DNA of 64,000 nt from an uncultured Hymenobacter sp. (GCA_913776615.1 CAJYPK010000034.1:124001-188000); one strand, 5' to 3'. Counted from the first letter of the stretch, positions 25,567 through 35,573 are shown. Numbers and translations are program-made. Notes: generated by a model not told the origin, from the letters alone.

Positions 25567-27215
25567 GGATTCTGAAACTCGACTACTTGAAAGGTCACGT
25601 TGCCGTCAACGGTCATCTTATCCAGCGTGCGGAAGTGCTTGTCGCGCAAGATTTCCTCGTCGACCAGGTAAAGCGCCCCGGGCCGGAGCGGTAGCGGTGC
25701 TACCGTGAGGGTTTCGCCCCGCTCGCGGGCGATGTAGAAGGCCTCCACGTTGTCGAGCGGCCGGCCGTAGGGAAACTGCCACAGCGGGCGGCCCTTGGTA
25801 GCGCGGCCAATGCGGATAGCTGCCGTGCGGTAGCCCACCTCCGACGAAGTTTGCATGCGGGCCGGAAAAATGAAAACGTCGAAAGCCAGCCGTAGTACGA
25901 GCAGGTAGTAGCCTAGCACGAGCAGGCGGTAATCGGCCAGCCGCCAGAATAAGTAGGCCCCCAGGGCCAGGGGTATAAACAGCGCCAGGCTGAGCAGCGC
26001 CGAATCGGGCACGCCGCGCAGAATCTTGGCACTGCCTGCCACCAGGCCCGCCCGCGTTGCCAGGCGCAGCAGCAGCGGCAGCAGCGGAGCCAGGGCGCTC
26101 ACGGCGAGCAGGGCCAGCAGGAGACCGTCGAGCAGGCGCGTCAGCGGTACCCCGGCCGGCTGGTAGTGCGCGTAGAGGGCAATCACCACCGTGAGGCCCA
26201 GCGGCACCAGCATAAATAAGTAGCGCGGAATGGTGGCCGGCGACAGCCAATACACCGGCAGCACGGCCAGAAACAGCAGCGCGTTGTAGCGCAGAAAGGG
26301 CTGCCCAGCTACCCGCCGCCACGCGCCCGGTACCAGCAGGCACAGCACCAGCAGCGTCCAGGGCAAAAAATGCTTGATAAAATCGAAGGGAAACAGCAGC
26401 ACGTAGCGAATGGAGTCGCCCAGCGGCTGGGCCGTCACCACCCGCTGGCTCGACTGCGACCAGAGCGTAGCCAGGGCCGTTTCGAGGGAATTTTGGCGGC
26501 TGTACACGAAAAAGTACGTGCCGAGAATGGCTAACAGCACCAGCCCGCCCAGCACGTGCTGCCAGCTGAACAGCCGCCGCCATTGCCGGGTATCGAGGCA
26601 GTAGACCAGCAAAGCGATTCCTTGGAACACCACCGAGGGCAACCCTTTCAGCAGAAAGCCCACGGCCGTGAGCGCGTAGGTGAGTACAAACAGGCGCGTC
26701 CACTGCCCGCGCTGCCCCAGGTACCAGACGGCCATAAAACCCAGCCACGTCAGGCAGGCGTGCCACAGGTCGATGAGGCCCAGAAAAGAATCGTAAAACA
26801 GCACCCGGCCGGTAGTGGCAAAGGCCAGCGCCACCGTGAAGGCCAGCCGACTGCCCAGCTGCGGACGCAGCACCCGCCACAAGGCGGCTGAGTAGAGCAA
26901 CAGCGCCGCGATGGTGGGCAGCCGCAGAATTAGCTCGTCCTGCCGCCCGGTGAGGCGAAACAATGCCACCAGCAGCCAATTGAACAGCGGTGGCTTGTTG
27001 TAGTACGGCAGGCCCTGGAGCGTGGGCGCAAAAAAATGCCCCGAGTAGTGCATTTCCAGGGCGACCAGCGCCCGAATGGGCTCATCGACCAGGAGCGGCT
27101 GCCAGCCCAGGTGCAGCAGCAGGGCCGGCAGGGCCAGCGCCAAGGTAAAGGCTGCCACCCACCACGGCCGCTGGCTAAGGGCGAAAATCAAGCGCCGGGC
27201 TAACGATTCTACCAC
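25563..27215 (-). CDS. GT39-family glycosyltransferase (ArnT/PMT-like)
   Basis: A 550-residue integral membrane transferase with about 12 helices and a small soluble C-terminal domain. The family signature is the acidic pair in the first periplasmic loop, LLVDEPIRALVALEM, followed by YYNKPPLFNWLLVALFRLTG. ArnT-like enzymes move a sugar from undecaprenyl phosphate to lipid A or other envelope acceptors. The frame is open up to 27374, but that would cover the fur start on the other strand; I use the GTG at 27215. It is the first gene of a coupled pair with the flippase-like gene. Confidence 0.85.
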   Translation of the reverse strand: MVESLARRLIFALSQRPWWVAAFTLALALPALLLHLGWQPLLVDEPIRALVALEMHYSGHFFAPTLQGLPYYNKPPLFNWLLVALFRLTGRQDELILRLPTIAALLLYSAALWRVLRPQLGSRLAFTVALAFATTGRVLFYDSFLGLIDLWHACLTWLGFMAVWYLGQRGQWTRLFVLTYALTAVGFLLKGLPSVVFQGIALLVYCLDTRQWRRLFSWQHVLGGLVLLAILGTYFFVYSRQNSLETALATLWSQSSQRVVTAQPLGDSIRYVLLFPFDFIKHFLPWTLLVLCLLVPGAWRRVAGQPFLRYNALLFLAVLPVYWLSPATIPRYLFMLVPLGLTVVIALYAHYQPAGVPLTRLLDGLLLALLAVSALAPLLPLLLRLATRAGLVAGSAKILRGVPDSALLSLALFIPLALGAYLFWRLADYRLLVLGYYLLVLRLAFDVFIFPARMQTSSEVGYRTAAIRIGRATKGRPLWQFPYGRPLDNVEAFYIARERGETLTVAPLPLRPGALYLVDEEILRDKHFRTLDKMTVDGNVTFQVVEFQNP

Positions 27216-27333
27216 GAGTTGTGTTGAGCTAAATGGGCGTACCCAGAAGGCCGGCCGGTAGCGGCGCGGGCTCCGCAAAGGTACGCCCGGGGCGCAGGCT
27301 GGCCCGCCACCGTCCCGGCTCCCGTTCGTTTCG

Positions 27334-27341
27334 TATGTTTG
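27334..27341 (+). promoter_or_regulatory. -7 promoter box (TATGTTTG) for the Fur-family gene
   Basis: Exact TAnnTTTG match ending four bases before the ATG, as at mrdA. Confidence 0.55.
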
Positions 27342-27345
27342 GCTT

Positions 27346-27795
27346 ATGTCGTCGTCTTCCACCCCTACCCCCACCGCCCCCGACCGCCTTACGCAGACGC
27401 TGCTGCGCCACGGCCTGCGTCAAACGCCCGTGCGCCGGGCCGTACTCGCCGCCCTCGCCGGCAAAGGCTACGCCCTGACCGGGGCCGAAATCGAACAGGA
27501 AATCGGGGCCGATACCGACCGCATCACCCTCTATCGCACGCTTAAGAGTTTCGAGCAGCAGGGCCTTATTCACCGCGTGATCGACGATACCGACGTGCTG
27601 CGCTACGCCGCCTGCTCCATCGAGTGCTCGGCCGATGCCCATTTCGACAACCACGTGCATTTCAAGTGCAGCGTATGCAGCCACACCTATTGCCTGAGCC
27701 AGGTGGCCATCCCGGCCGTGCAGCTGCCCGGCGGCTTCCAGGCCCAGCGGCGCGACTTTTTACTTTCCGGCACCTGCCAGCTCTGCCAGGGCTAG
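27346..27795 (+). CDS. Fur-family metal-responsive regulator
   Basis: A 149-residue repressor with the winged helix (LTQTLLRHGLRQTPVRRAVL to TLYRTLKSFEQQGLI, about 15-75) and a metal-binding dimerisation domain. The zinc cysteines are in CSVC (about 108-111) and CQLC (near 143-146). The His-rich metal site is in HFDNHVHFKC. Whether it senses iron, zinc or peroxide cannot be told, although the short C-terminus and the absence of a His-rich tail argue against a classical iron Fur. It is divergent from the GT39 gene. Confidence 0.88.
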   Translation: MSSSSTPTPTAPDRLTQTLLRHGLRQTPVRRAVLAALAGKGYALTGAEIEQEIGADTDRITLYRTLKSFEQQGLIHRVIDDTDVLRYAACSIECSADAHFDNHVHFKCSVCSHTYCLSQVAIPAVQLPGGFQAQRRDFLLSGTCQLCQG

Positions 27796-27903
27796 GCGGG
27801 TGGGCCAGCGCCCGCACCGGCTGGTCAGCGCGGGCGAGCACGCGGGAGTTTTACTACGGCCCGCAAGCTCTCCACGCGCTCGCTTCAGCCAGGTTGTGAA
27901 ATA

Positions 27904-27942
27904 CAAAAAGCCTCCACCAGTCGAAACTGATGGAGGCTTTTC
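27904..27942 (-). terminator. Bidirectional terminator between fur and tRNA-Ala
   Basis: AGCCTCCA near 27910 pairs with TGGAGGCT near 27932-27939, with T-runs on both exits. It directly follows the tRNA on the minus strand and also lies 109 bases beyond the Fur-family gene. Confidence 0.8.
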
Positions 27943-27955
27943 GTTGAAACGGGAG

Positions 27956-28029
<74 letters not shown>

Positions 28030-28145
28030 GTTTTTGGCTTTTACCGCGGCGCCTCTTGCGCTTTGGTTTGACAAAAGTACGGCGACTTTCCGCGTATGCA
28101 AGCCCTGGCCCCAACATTTTTTGCAACTCCCCCAAAATCAGCGCC

Positions 28146-28180
28146 AAAAAAAATGGCGGGGAAGATTCCCCGCCATTTTT
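28146..28180 (-). terminator. Intrinsic terminator after the first TonB receptor gene
   Basis: The stem ATGGCGGGGA / TCCCCGCCAT is flanked by A8 and T5, so eight T follow on the minus strand, 23 bases past the stop codon at 28203. Confidence 0.88.
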
Positions 28181-28202
28181 AGTAGCTTTTCTCGCGATTG
28201 GC

Positions 28203-31200
28203 TTAGTTGAACGAGTAGCGCAGGCCGATCTGCATGTAGTAGGTCGAGGCCGTCGTCGTCGTGTTGCGGAACGTCGAGGTGATGGGAGCACCACGGTCGG
28301 CGGCCAGCGTGAAGGTGGGGCGGGTCGTGCCGTTGGGCGTGATGGCGCTCAGGTTATTGGAAACCGTCGACAGCAAGGCACTGTTGTTGATGGTCTGGTA
28401 CAGGCCCCAGTTGCGGTTAATCAGGTTGCCCACGTTGAGGATATCGAGCGTGAATTGCAGCGTATTACGCGTTTTATCAGCCACGAAAACGTCTTGGGCA
28501 AAGCGGAAGTCGATCTGGTTGCGCCAGGGCAAGGTAGCGCCGTTGCGCTCGGCATACTGGCCCCGACGCTTGCTCAGGTAGGCATCTTGGTCGACATACT
28601 GGAAGAACAAGTCGCTCTGCTGCTGAGCCGTGTAGGTTACGCCGCTGTAGGTGGCGTTGGCAAACGTAATTTCCGAAGCATCTTTCGGGATGTAGAGCAA
28701 GTCGTTGTTGTTTACTCCGTCGCGGTTGAGGTCACCGTTGTAGGTGTACGAGAAGCGACCTTGGATAGAACCCGAGTAGAAGAACGAAACCTGGGTGGCC
28801 AAGTGCTTCAGGTATTCCTTGCGATACGAGAGTTGACCTACCACGCGGTCGGGCACTACGTAGTTGGCGTAGCTGAGGGCAGGGTCGTTGACGTTGTTGA
28901 CGATGGGCGTGCCGCTCCAGGTACCCGAGAGCTGGTCACCGGTGCCGTCATACATGTTGCGGGCGGCGCTGCGGGTGTAGGCCAGCGAAGCCACGAGGCC
29001 GCTGCTGAACTGTTTTTCCAGCTTGGCCGTACCCGACAGATAATAGCCTTTGTGACCGTTGGTGAGCACGTAGGCGTTGAACGCCTGGCCGCCGGTGGGG
29101 CTGAAGCGGTTGGTAGACGCGTCCAGCGCATTGATGAACTTGGCGTTGTTGGCCGAGGGATAAATCTGGCGGGTATCGGCGTAGCCGTTGATAGCCAGAT
29201 TAGTCGGGTTTACCAGGTTGTAGTTCTGGCCGTAGGCGATGATGTAATCGCGGTTGTAGATACCTTCCAGAGTACCTACGAAGCCGCCGGGCAGCTTGGC
29301 ATCAACAGCCAGGCTGGTTTTCAGTGACTGGGGGTTGCGGAAGCTGGGGTCGGTGGCGCTCACGGCGGTCGGGATGATCGTACCAGGCGCGGGTACCGTC
29401 GTGGGGCGGTGAGCCGCTACGTCGGGGCTAAAGGGCAGTACGCCGTTGGCATAGCCAGGGAGGCTGCTATAGGCATTAGCCGGCGAAACGCCCGTGCTGT
29501 TGTTGAACGTCGAGTAAGTCGAGGTCACCTGGAGCATACCAGCATCCCCCGATTGCGACACCAACCATACGGTCGGCACCTTGCCGGTGAAGACGCCGGC
29601 ACCACCGCGAATTTGCAGCGTGCGGTCACCTTTCACGTCCCAGTTGAAGCCTACGCGGGGCGAGAACAGAACGCGGTTGGTGGGCAGTACGCCGGTATCT
29701 ACCCGGCGGCCATCGCTAAACGAGGCAGCGGCTACCAGCGGGTTGGTTTTTACCTCCGATACGTTCAGGTAGGTGTTTAGCTCGGCGCGCAGGCCATAGG
29801 TAAGGCGGAACTGGGGCGAGATGGCAAACTCATCTTGCAGATAGGCCGAGTACTGGGCCGTCTTGTAGCGCGGGAACGCCTGCTGAAAGCCCGGCAGCAG
29901 CGAATACGTGATGGCGTAAGCTACGGGGTTAGCACCGTTTTGGAAGTCGGCCAAGCTGTTATAAGCGTAGTAGCTCGTACCGTAGCGCTGGAAGCCGTTT
30001 TTAGTGCTTTGCAAGTCGAACTGGCCGCCGAGGGTGACAGTATGCTTACCGTAGGTGCCCGATACGAAATCTACGGCCGAGTAGGTTTCAACATCACGCA
30101 GGTTGCCCTGCGTAAACAGCTCGTAGCCAAACGAGGTAAACGGAGCGCTCAGCGCATTGAAACCTTGGTTAGCCGTGCGCTGAGCCGAGCCATCGAGGAT
30201 GTCCACGAAGGGGAACTGGGCGCTATTTGAGCTACGCGGGTCGTTCTGACGAGTGTAAGTCAGGCGCAGCGTGTTGAACACGTTGCTGCCGAAGGTCGAG
30301 TTCAATTCAGCGGCACCCGAGTAGAAGTTAGCCTGCTGGATGTAGTTGGTATTCTGATACGGCAGCGAGTTGATGGATGTGCGGCTCAGCGTGCCCGAGA
30401 AGTTCGAAACCGGGTTCGACGTACCGTTCACGGCAATGGGCGTCTGGCTGGTTACCTGATTGTAGCGAAGCGTGAGGCGGTTCTTGCTGTTGATGTTCCA
30501 GTCCAGGCGGCCCAGCAGGCGGGTGTTGTCACTGTTGAAGTTGTAGCCCTGGTAAGGGCCGGTTTCGTAGCCATAGCGGGTACGCAGCAGATCACTGAGG
30601 CCCGTCAGTTCAGTGGCGGTGGGCCGGGCAATGTTGCCCGCCGAACGGTAGGGGTTATCAGCGGTAGCGGCTACGTTCAGGGTAGCGGGCGTGCTTTCCG
30701 TCAGGCGCTCGGCGTTTAGGAAGAAGAACAGCTTGTCCTTGATGATGGGGCCACCCACGCGGAAACCAAACTGCTTGGTCGAGATGTCATTCACCACGAG
30801 GCGCTCGTTGGCCACATCCTTACCGTAGTAGTTCTGGTTGCGGTAGAAGCCGTACACCGAGCCAGTAACGTTGTTGGAGCCCGAACGGGTTACCGCGTTT
30901 ACGGCGCTGCCGGTAAAGCCCGACTGACGCACGTCGAAGGGCGTTACGTTGATGGTGATTTCCTCGATAGCGTCGAGCGAGATAGGCGAGCCGCCGGCCG
31001 GCAGGTTGCCGCCAATACCGAAGTTGTTGTTGAAGTCCGAGCCGTCAACGGTGATGTTGTTCTGGCGGTAGTTACCGCCCCCGATGGCCAGAGCCCCGTT
31101 GGAGGTCGTGGCCTGGGGCGTCAGACGCAGGAAGTCATTGAGGCTGCGCTGAATGGTGGGCAGGCGCTGAATCTGCTCAGTACCCACGGTAGTTACGGGA

Positions 31201-31616
31201 CCCGAACGCTCGGCGTTCAGGACCGAGCGGGGGTTGGTGCCCGTTACGACGACGTTGGCCAGCTCGGTCGACGAGTCGTTGAGCTTGGCATCGAGCCGGT
31301 AGTCCTGGCCCAAAGTCAGCGTAATGTTGTTACGCGTGATGTCTTGGTAGCCTACAAACGAAATACGCACGGTGTAGGGCCCGCCCACGCGCATATTTTG
31401 CAGGCTGAAGCGGCCCTGGGCGTTGGTGGGCGATACATACTGCGTGTTGGTGGGCGTGTGCACGGCAATTACCGTCGCCCCCGGCAGCCCGGCCCCGGTC
31501 TGGTCGGTGATGGTACCCGACATGGAAGACGTCGTGGTGCCCTGCCCCCAGCCCCAATGGGCTGTCAGTAAGAGCAGCAGAAGCAGCGTAATGTGACGTA
31601 AATGTAAATTTCTCAT
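28203..31616 (-). CDS. Oar-like TonB-dependent receptor 1
   Basis: A 1137-residue outer-membrane protein: signal peptide (MRNLHLRH to WGQG), carboxypeptidase-regulatory-like domain (about 25-115, SGTITDQTGAGLPGATV), plug domain (about 120-250, with VVVTGTNPRSVLNAERSGPV and a GSDFNNNFG loop) and a large barrel ending in YYMQIGLRYSFN, with terminal aromatic residue as expected for BAM insertion. It resembles Oar receptors that take up or export peptides and proteins. No SusD partner is adjacent, which argues against glycan import. The start at 31616 is 42 bases downstream of a -7 box. Confidence 0.88.
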   Translation of the reverse strand: MRNLHLRHITLLLLLLLTAHWGWGQGTTTSSMSGTITDQTGAGLPGATVIAVHTPTNTQYVSPTNAQGRFSLQNMRVGGPYTVRISFVGYQDITRNNITLTLGQDYRLDAKLNDSSTELANVVVTGTNPRSVLNAERSGPVTTVGTEQIQRLPTIQRSLNDFLRLTPQATTSNGALAIGGGNYRQNNITVDGSDFNNNFGIGGNLPAGGSPISLDAIEEITINVTPFDVRQSGFTGSAVNAVTRSGSNNVTGSVYGFYRNQNYYGKDVANERLVVNDISTKQFGFRVGGPIIKDKLFFFLNAERLTESTPATLNVAATADNPYRSAGNIARPTATELTGLSDLLRTRYGYETGPYQGYNFNSDNTRLLGRLDWNINSKNRLTLRYNQVTSQTPIAVNGTSNPVSNFSGTLSRTSINSLPYQNTNYIQQANFYSGAAELNSTFGSNVFNTLRLTYTRQNDPRSSNSAQFPFVDILDGSAQRTANQGFNALSAPFTSFGYELFTQGNLRDVETYSAVDFVSGTYGKHTVTLGGQFDLQSTKNGFQRYGTSYYAYNSLADFQNGANPVAYAITYSLLPGFQQAFPRYKTAQYSAYLQDEFAISPQFRLTYGLRAELNTYLNVSEVKTNPLVAAASFSDGRRVDTGVLPTNRVLFSPRVGFNWDVKGDRTLQIRGGAGVFTGKVPTVWLVSQSGDAGMLQVTSTYSTFNNSTGVSPANAYSSLPGYANGVLPFSPDVAAHRPTTVPAPGTIIPTAVSATDPSFRNPQSLKTSLAVDAKLPGGFVGTLEGIYNRDYIIAYGQNYNLVNPTNLAINGYADTRQIYPSANNAKFINALDASTNRFSPTGGQAFNAYVLTNGHKGYYLSGTAKLEKQFSSGLVASLAYTRSAARNMYDGTGDQLSGTWSGTPIVNNVNDPALSYANYVVPDRVVGQLSYRKEYLKHLATQVSFFYSGSIQGRFSYTYNGDLNRDGVNNNDLLYIPKDASEITFANATYSGVTYTAQQQSDLFFQYVDQDAYLSKRRGQYAERNGATLPWRNQIDFRFAQDVFVADKTRNTLQFTLDILNVGNLINRNWGLYQTINNSALLSTVSNNLSAITPNGTTRPTFTLAADRGAPITSTFRNTTTTASTYYMQIGLRYSFN

Positions 31617-31658
31617 AAAATGAAAAAAGGGTAAAGGCTCACTGTAGCCAATAGGCTG

Positions 31659-31666
31659 CAAAGGTA
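31659..31666 (-). promoter_or_regulatory. -7 promoter box (TACCTTTG) for TonB receptor 1
   Basis: Exact TAnnTTTG match on the minus strand, 42 bases upstream of the ATG at 31616. It shows that the ATG at 31661 cannot be the start. Confidence 0.65.
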
Positions 31667-31884
31667 AGCAACCGGGCCGCGCCGGGGTATTGTGCTCACT
31701 TTGGCCCCCTTAGAAAACGCAGCCATACTTTTGATGTGGCGCATTTCATTTTTATTTCATTATTCTACGACCCAGCGATTTACTAAAAAACTTTCACTTC
31801 TCATTTTATCGTTTTGTTACCTGCATTTTTCTGAGGCCGTTATGCCCCGGTAGGCTGCTTGCAGCGTATCGCCCGTCTACTGCA

Positions 31885-31928
31885 CAAAAAAACCGGGTCA
31901 GGATGGACATCCTGACCCGGTTTTTTTG
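31885..31928 (-). terminator. Intrinsic terminator after the second TonB receptor gene
   Basis: A 20-bp arm AAAAAAACCGGGTCAGGATG and its exact complement with a GA centre form a near-ideal hairpin with T7 on both exits, 36 bases beyond the stop at 31964. Confidence 0.92.
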
Positions 31929-31963
31929 TGAATTGCCGAGGCTGTTCGTAGCGTCTGGGCTGG

Positions 31964-34900
31964 CTAGTTGAAGAGGTAGCGCACGCCAACCTGCAACTGC
32001 CACCGGGAGCTGATGGACGTCACATTGTCGCGGAAGGTCTGGTTGAGGGGCAGCCCGGGCGAGGTTACGCTACCCGGCGTACCGGCCGAGGCATTGCCCA
32101 CGACTGGGTTGTTCAGGTAAGGGAAGCTGAAGGCCGGGCGACCATCGAGGGTGTAGCCCTGGAAGGTCAGGAGGTTGGCGCGGTTGGTGGCACGCACCGT
32201 ACCCCAGTTGCTGTTCAGCAGGTTACCGATGTTGAACACGTCTACGCTGAACTGCAACGTGTTGCGGTTTTTACCGATGTCGGTGAAGATGTCTTGCAAC
32301 AGCTTCATGTCTACCTGGTGCAGCCAGGGCAGTTCGGCCCCGTTGCGTTCGGCATACTGCCCCCGGTGCTTGCTCAGGTAGCTGTCCTGGTTGATGTAGG
32401 CATCGAGGTCGGCGTACTGCTGGGCGGCGGTATAGGTCACTACCCGGTTGTTGGCATTGTCGTTGAACGTGACGTCGCGCAGCACAATGTCGTCCTGAGT
32501 ACGGGGAATGAACACGAGGTCATTGTTACCACCCGCGCCATCACCGTTCATATCGCCGGTGTATACATAGCTAAACCGCCCGAGGGGAGCGCCGGTGTAA
32601 AACAGCGAGAGCGTGGTACCCAGGTGGCCAATGTACTCGTGACGGTAAGAGCCCACGGCTACTACCCGGTGACGCTGCAAGAACTGTGAGTAGGCTAGCA
32701 CGTTAGCATTGGGGTCGCCCGATACGGGGCGATCGCGCCAGATGGACTGGGCAATCGAGCCCCCGTCGTTTACCGAGCGCGAGTCGGAATAGGTGTAAGC
32801 CAAGCTAGCGAAGATGCCGTTGCTGAACGTTTTCTGCAACTGGGCCGTCACGGCGTAGGAATACCCCTGGTTGGTATTCTTCATTACGATGGCATCCGTG
32901 ATGTTGGGACGGGCGGCGGTGTTGCCCCCCTGGGCCGTCGATACGGAGCCGTAAATGCGGTTGTTGGCAATGAGGGCCGGCGCCGCCCCGCTGGGTACGG
33001 TAACCGGGTAAAAATTGTTGATCGGGGTACCGAAGCTGTAGAAAATCGGGCGCTTATCGGTGCCGTCGGGGCCTTTCGCTTGGTTGAGGGGGTTACCCTC
33101 CGAGCCGGGCAGGTTCACGTTTTGGTGGTATACCGCGTTGATATCTTTCGTGTAGAAGCCTTCCAGCGTAGCTACGATGCCGCCGGGCAGTTGCTGGTCG
33201 ATGGCCAGGTTGGAACGCCACACCTGCGGAAATTTGAAGTCGCGATCGGTTACGGCCAGGTTGTAGGTCGTGTTGGCAGTAGCCGGACCGGCAATGGGGC
33301 CACCCGAGCCAGGCACGTAATACGTGGGGCTGGGGTTGAAGCGGTTGTAGATGGTCGTGAGACCCGAGGAGGCGTTGGTAGCCGCTACCGAGCCAAACAG
33401 CACCCCGTTGTTGCTGGCCTGGTTGGAAATCCACACGAAGGGGACGCGGCCGGTGAAGATGCCGGTACCACCGCGCACCTGGGTTTTCTTATCGTCTTTT
33501 ACGTCCCAGTTGAAACCGATACGGGGCGAGAACAGCACCTGCGTAGCGGGCAGCTGGCCGGTGTTGATTTTCTCCCCGTCGCGGAAGGTCAGGGCCGCCA
33601 CGGCCGTGTTCTGCGCCACGTCGGAGTAGATTTTTGGAATGTCACCGCGCAGGCCCACGGTTACTTTGAAGTTGTTGATGGGCGTGTATTCATCCTGCAC
33701 GTAGAAGCCGATCTGCGAAGCCTGGATGCGGGCATAAGGGAAGCTACCGTCGCTGTTGGCCGCGTACTGCAACTGGAACTGCGAGGGGTTGGACCGGGCA
33801 GCACTGGGGTTGCTGAAGGCCGCGTACGTAGCGGCGGCCCGGTCGTAGGTAAAGCCTTGGTTGCTGTAGAAGTCTTCCAGCGAGTTGAAGCGGTAGTAGC
33901 TGTTGTAGTTCGGGGCAAAGCCGTTGCGGAAGCGGTAGTATTCGTTGTAAGTACCCACCGTTACGTTGTGCTTACCTAAGTAGGCCGTGAAGTTGTCGCC
34001 CAGCTGGTACACGTCGGTATCGAGCAGGTTGCCCGCCGTGAAGGGCTCGTAGCCAAACGACGTGTAGGTCGCATTGGCCGCCGTGGTGCCCGTGGCCCCG
34101 GCCACCCCTACCCCGTTGCCGATTTCCACGAAGGGGAAGGCCGACGAGAAGGGCGTCCGGAAATCGCGGAAGGCCGAATAGCCAGCCGTCAGGTTATTCG
34201 AGAATTTCCCCCCGCCCAGCGTGCTGTTGAGCTCGGCAATGATCGAGTTCAGGTTGTTATTAATGGTGTAGTAGGCCGACTGCAACGGCAGACCGAAGGC
34301 CGTACCCGAGCGCGTGCCAATACCGCCGCTGTTGGAAGGCGGCACGTCGGCGTAGGACTTGAGGTAGTTATACTTGATGTTGAAGCGGTTGTTGGTCGAG
34401 ATGTTCCAGTCGAGCTTTACCGTCGCCTTGTCGCTGTTCTGCCGCTGAAAATACCCCTGGTAAGGGCCAGCCGCGAAGCCGTACTGCTGCTGCAGGAAGT
34501 TGGTGAGGGTGTTGAGCGAAGCCGCGCTGGCTTGCGACACCGAAACGCCGTTGGCCGGCTGGTCGGCCGTGCTGGCCGTGAAGTTGCCGGAAGGGGGGTC
34601 GTTGCGGCGCTCCTGCTCGTAGCTCACGAAGAAGAACAGCTTGTCTTTCACAATCGGGCCACCCAAACGCACGCCGTAGTTGCGCAGGAAGAAGTTGGTA
34701 ACCGGTACTTCTACGCTACCCACCTTGCGGCCCAGAAAGAGCTCGCGCTGATTGCGGTTGAAGAAATATACAGAACCCGTGACCTGGTTGGTGCCCGAGC
34801 GCGTCACGGCGTTGATACCCGCCCCGGTAAAGGAGCCCTGGCGCACGTCGTAGGGCGCAATGCTCACTTGAATCTGCTCCAGCGCATCTACCGAAATGGG

Positions 34901-35521
34901 TTGGGCCTGGGCCTGTCCGCCCACGGTACCCGACAAGCCGAAGGCGTTGTTAAACACGGCCCCGTCGATGGTCAGGTTATTGTAGCCGCTGTTGCGGCCG
35001 CCAAAGCTCAGGCCATTGGCCTGGGGGGTGAGGCGGACGAAGTCGGTAAACGAGCGGTTGAGCGTCGGTAGCCGCTCAATCTGTTGGCGCTGAATCGTGG
35101 TAGCCGCCCCCGTGCGGTCGGCGTTAATAACCGGGTTCTGGCGGCCGGTTACCGTTACCTCAGTCAGCTGCGTCGACGCATCGCTGAGCTTCACGTCGAG
35201 CCGGAAATTCTCGGCCAGCGTCAGATTGATGCCCGTGCGGCTGAAATCCTGGAAACCCACGAAAGTGACTTTCACCGAGTAAGGTCCGCCAATCCGCATG
35301 TTCTGGATGTTGAAGCGGCCGTCGGCGTTGGTCGGGGCAACGTACTGGGTATTGGTGGGCGTGTGCACCGCGATGACCGTGGCCCCTGGCAGGGCCTGGC
35401 CCTTGCTATCGGCAATGGTACCGCTCATGGCAGCGGTAGTAGCCCCCTGACCCCAGCTAAGCTGGGCCAGCAGCAACAGCAACGCCAGCACAAAAGCTTG
35501 TCGTAAAGATAACAACTTCAT
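31964..35521 (-). CDS. Oar-like TonB-dependent receptor 2
   Basis: A 1185-residue paralogue of the gene immediately downstream. It has the same signal peptide, regulatory-like domain (SGTIADSKGQALPGATVIAVHTP is shared almost word for word), plug with VTVTGRQNPVINADRTGAA, and barrel ending WQLQVGVRYLFN. Identity is highest in the first 250 residues and in the last barrel strands; the middle extracellular loops differ, so the ligands probably differ. Each copy has its own promoter and terminator, so they can be regulated separately. Confidence 0.88.
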   Translation of the reverse strand: MKLLSLRQAFVLALLLLLAQLSWGQGATTAAMSGTIADSKGQALPGATVIAVHTPTNTQYVAPTNADGRFNIQNMRIGGPYSVKVTFVGFQDFSRTGINLTLAENFRLDVKLSDASTQLTEVTVTGRQNPVINADRTGAATTIQRQQIERLPTLNRSFTDFVRLTPQANGLSFGGRNSGYNNLTIDGAVFNNAFGLSGTVGGQAQAQPISVDALEQIQVSIAPYDVRQGSFTGAGINAVTRSGTNQVTGSVYFFNRNQRELFLGRKVGSVEVPVTNFFLRNYGVRLGGPIVKDKLFFFVSYEQERRNDPPSGNFTASTADQPANGVSVSQASAASLNTLTNFLQQQYGFAAGPYQGYFQRQNSDKATVKLDWNISTNNRFNIKYNYLKSYADVPPSNSGGIGTRSGTAFGLPLQSAYYTINNNLNSIIAELNSTLGGGKFSNNLTAGYSAFRDFRTPFSSAFPFVEIGNGVGVAGATGTTAANATYTSFGYEPFTAGNLLDTDVYQLGDNFTAYLGKHNVTVGTYNEYYRFRNGFAPNYNSYYRFNSLEDFYSNQGFTYDRAAATYAAFSNPSAARSNPSQFQLQYAANSDGSFPYARIQASQIGFYVQDEYTPINNFKVTVGLRGDIPKIYSDVAQNTAVAALTFRDGEKINTGQLPATQVLFSPRIGFNWDVKDDKKTQVRGGTGIFTGRVPFVWISNQASNNGVLFGSVAATNASSGLTTIYNRFNPSPTYYVPGSGGPIAGPATANTTYNLAVTDRDFKFPQVWRSNLAIDQQLPGGIVATLEGFYTKDINAVYHQNVNLPGSEGNPLNQAKGPDGTDKRPIFYSFGTPINNFYPVTVPSGAAPALIANNRIYGSVSTAQGGNTAARPNITDAIVMKNTNQGYSYAVTAQLQKTFSNGIFASLAYTYSDSRSVNDGGSIAQSIWRDRPVSGDPNANVLAYSQFLQRHRVVAVGSYRHEYIGHLGTTLSLFYTGAPLGRFSYVYTGDMNGDGAGGNNDLVFIPRTQDDIVLRDVTFNDNANNRVVTYTAAQQYADLDAYINQDSYLSKHRGQYAERNGAELPWLHQVDMKLLQDIFTDIGKNRNTLQFSVDVFNIGNLLNSNWGTVRATNRANLLTFQGYTLDGRPAFSFPYLNNPVVGNASAGTPGSVTSPGLPLNQTFRDNVTSISSRWQLQVGVRYLFN

Positions 35522-35565
35522 AAAGGGAGGAAAAAGTGAGAAAAAAAGCGCAGTGGATGGGCGTA

Positions 35566-35573
35566 CAAAGGTA
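35566..35573 (-). promoter_or_regulatory. -7 promoter box (TACCTTTG) for TonB receptor 2
   Basis: Exact TAnnTTTG match, 44 bases before the ATG at 35521, the same spacing as for the other receptor. Confidence 0.65.

Noticed and set aside
27216-27374. N-terminal extension of the GT39 protein
   Set aside because: It overlaps the fur promoter and start on the other strand and has no family counterpart.
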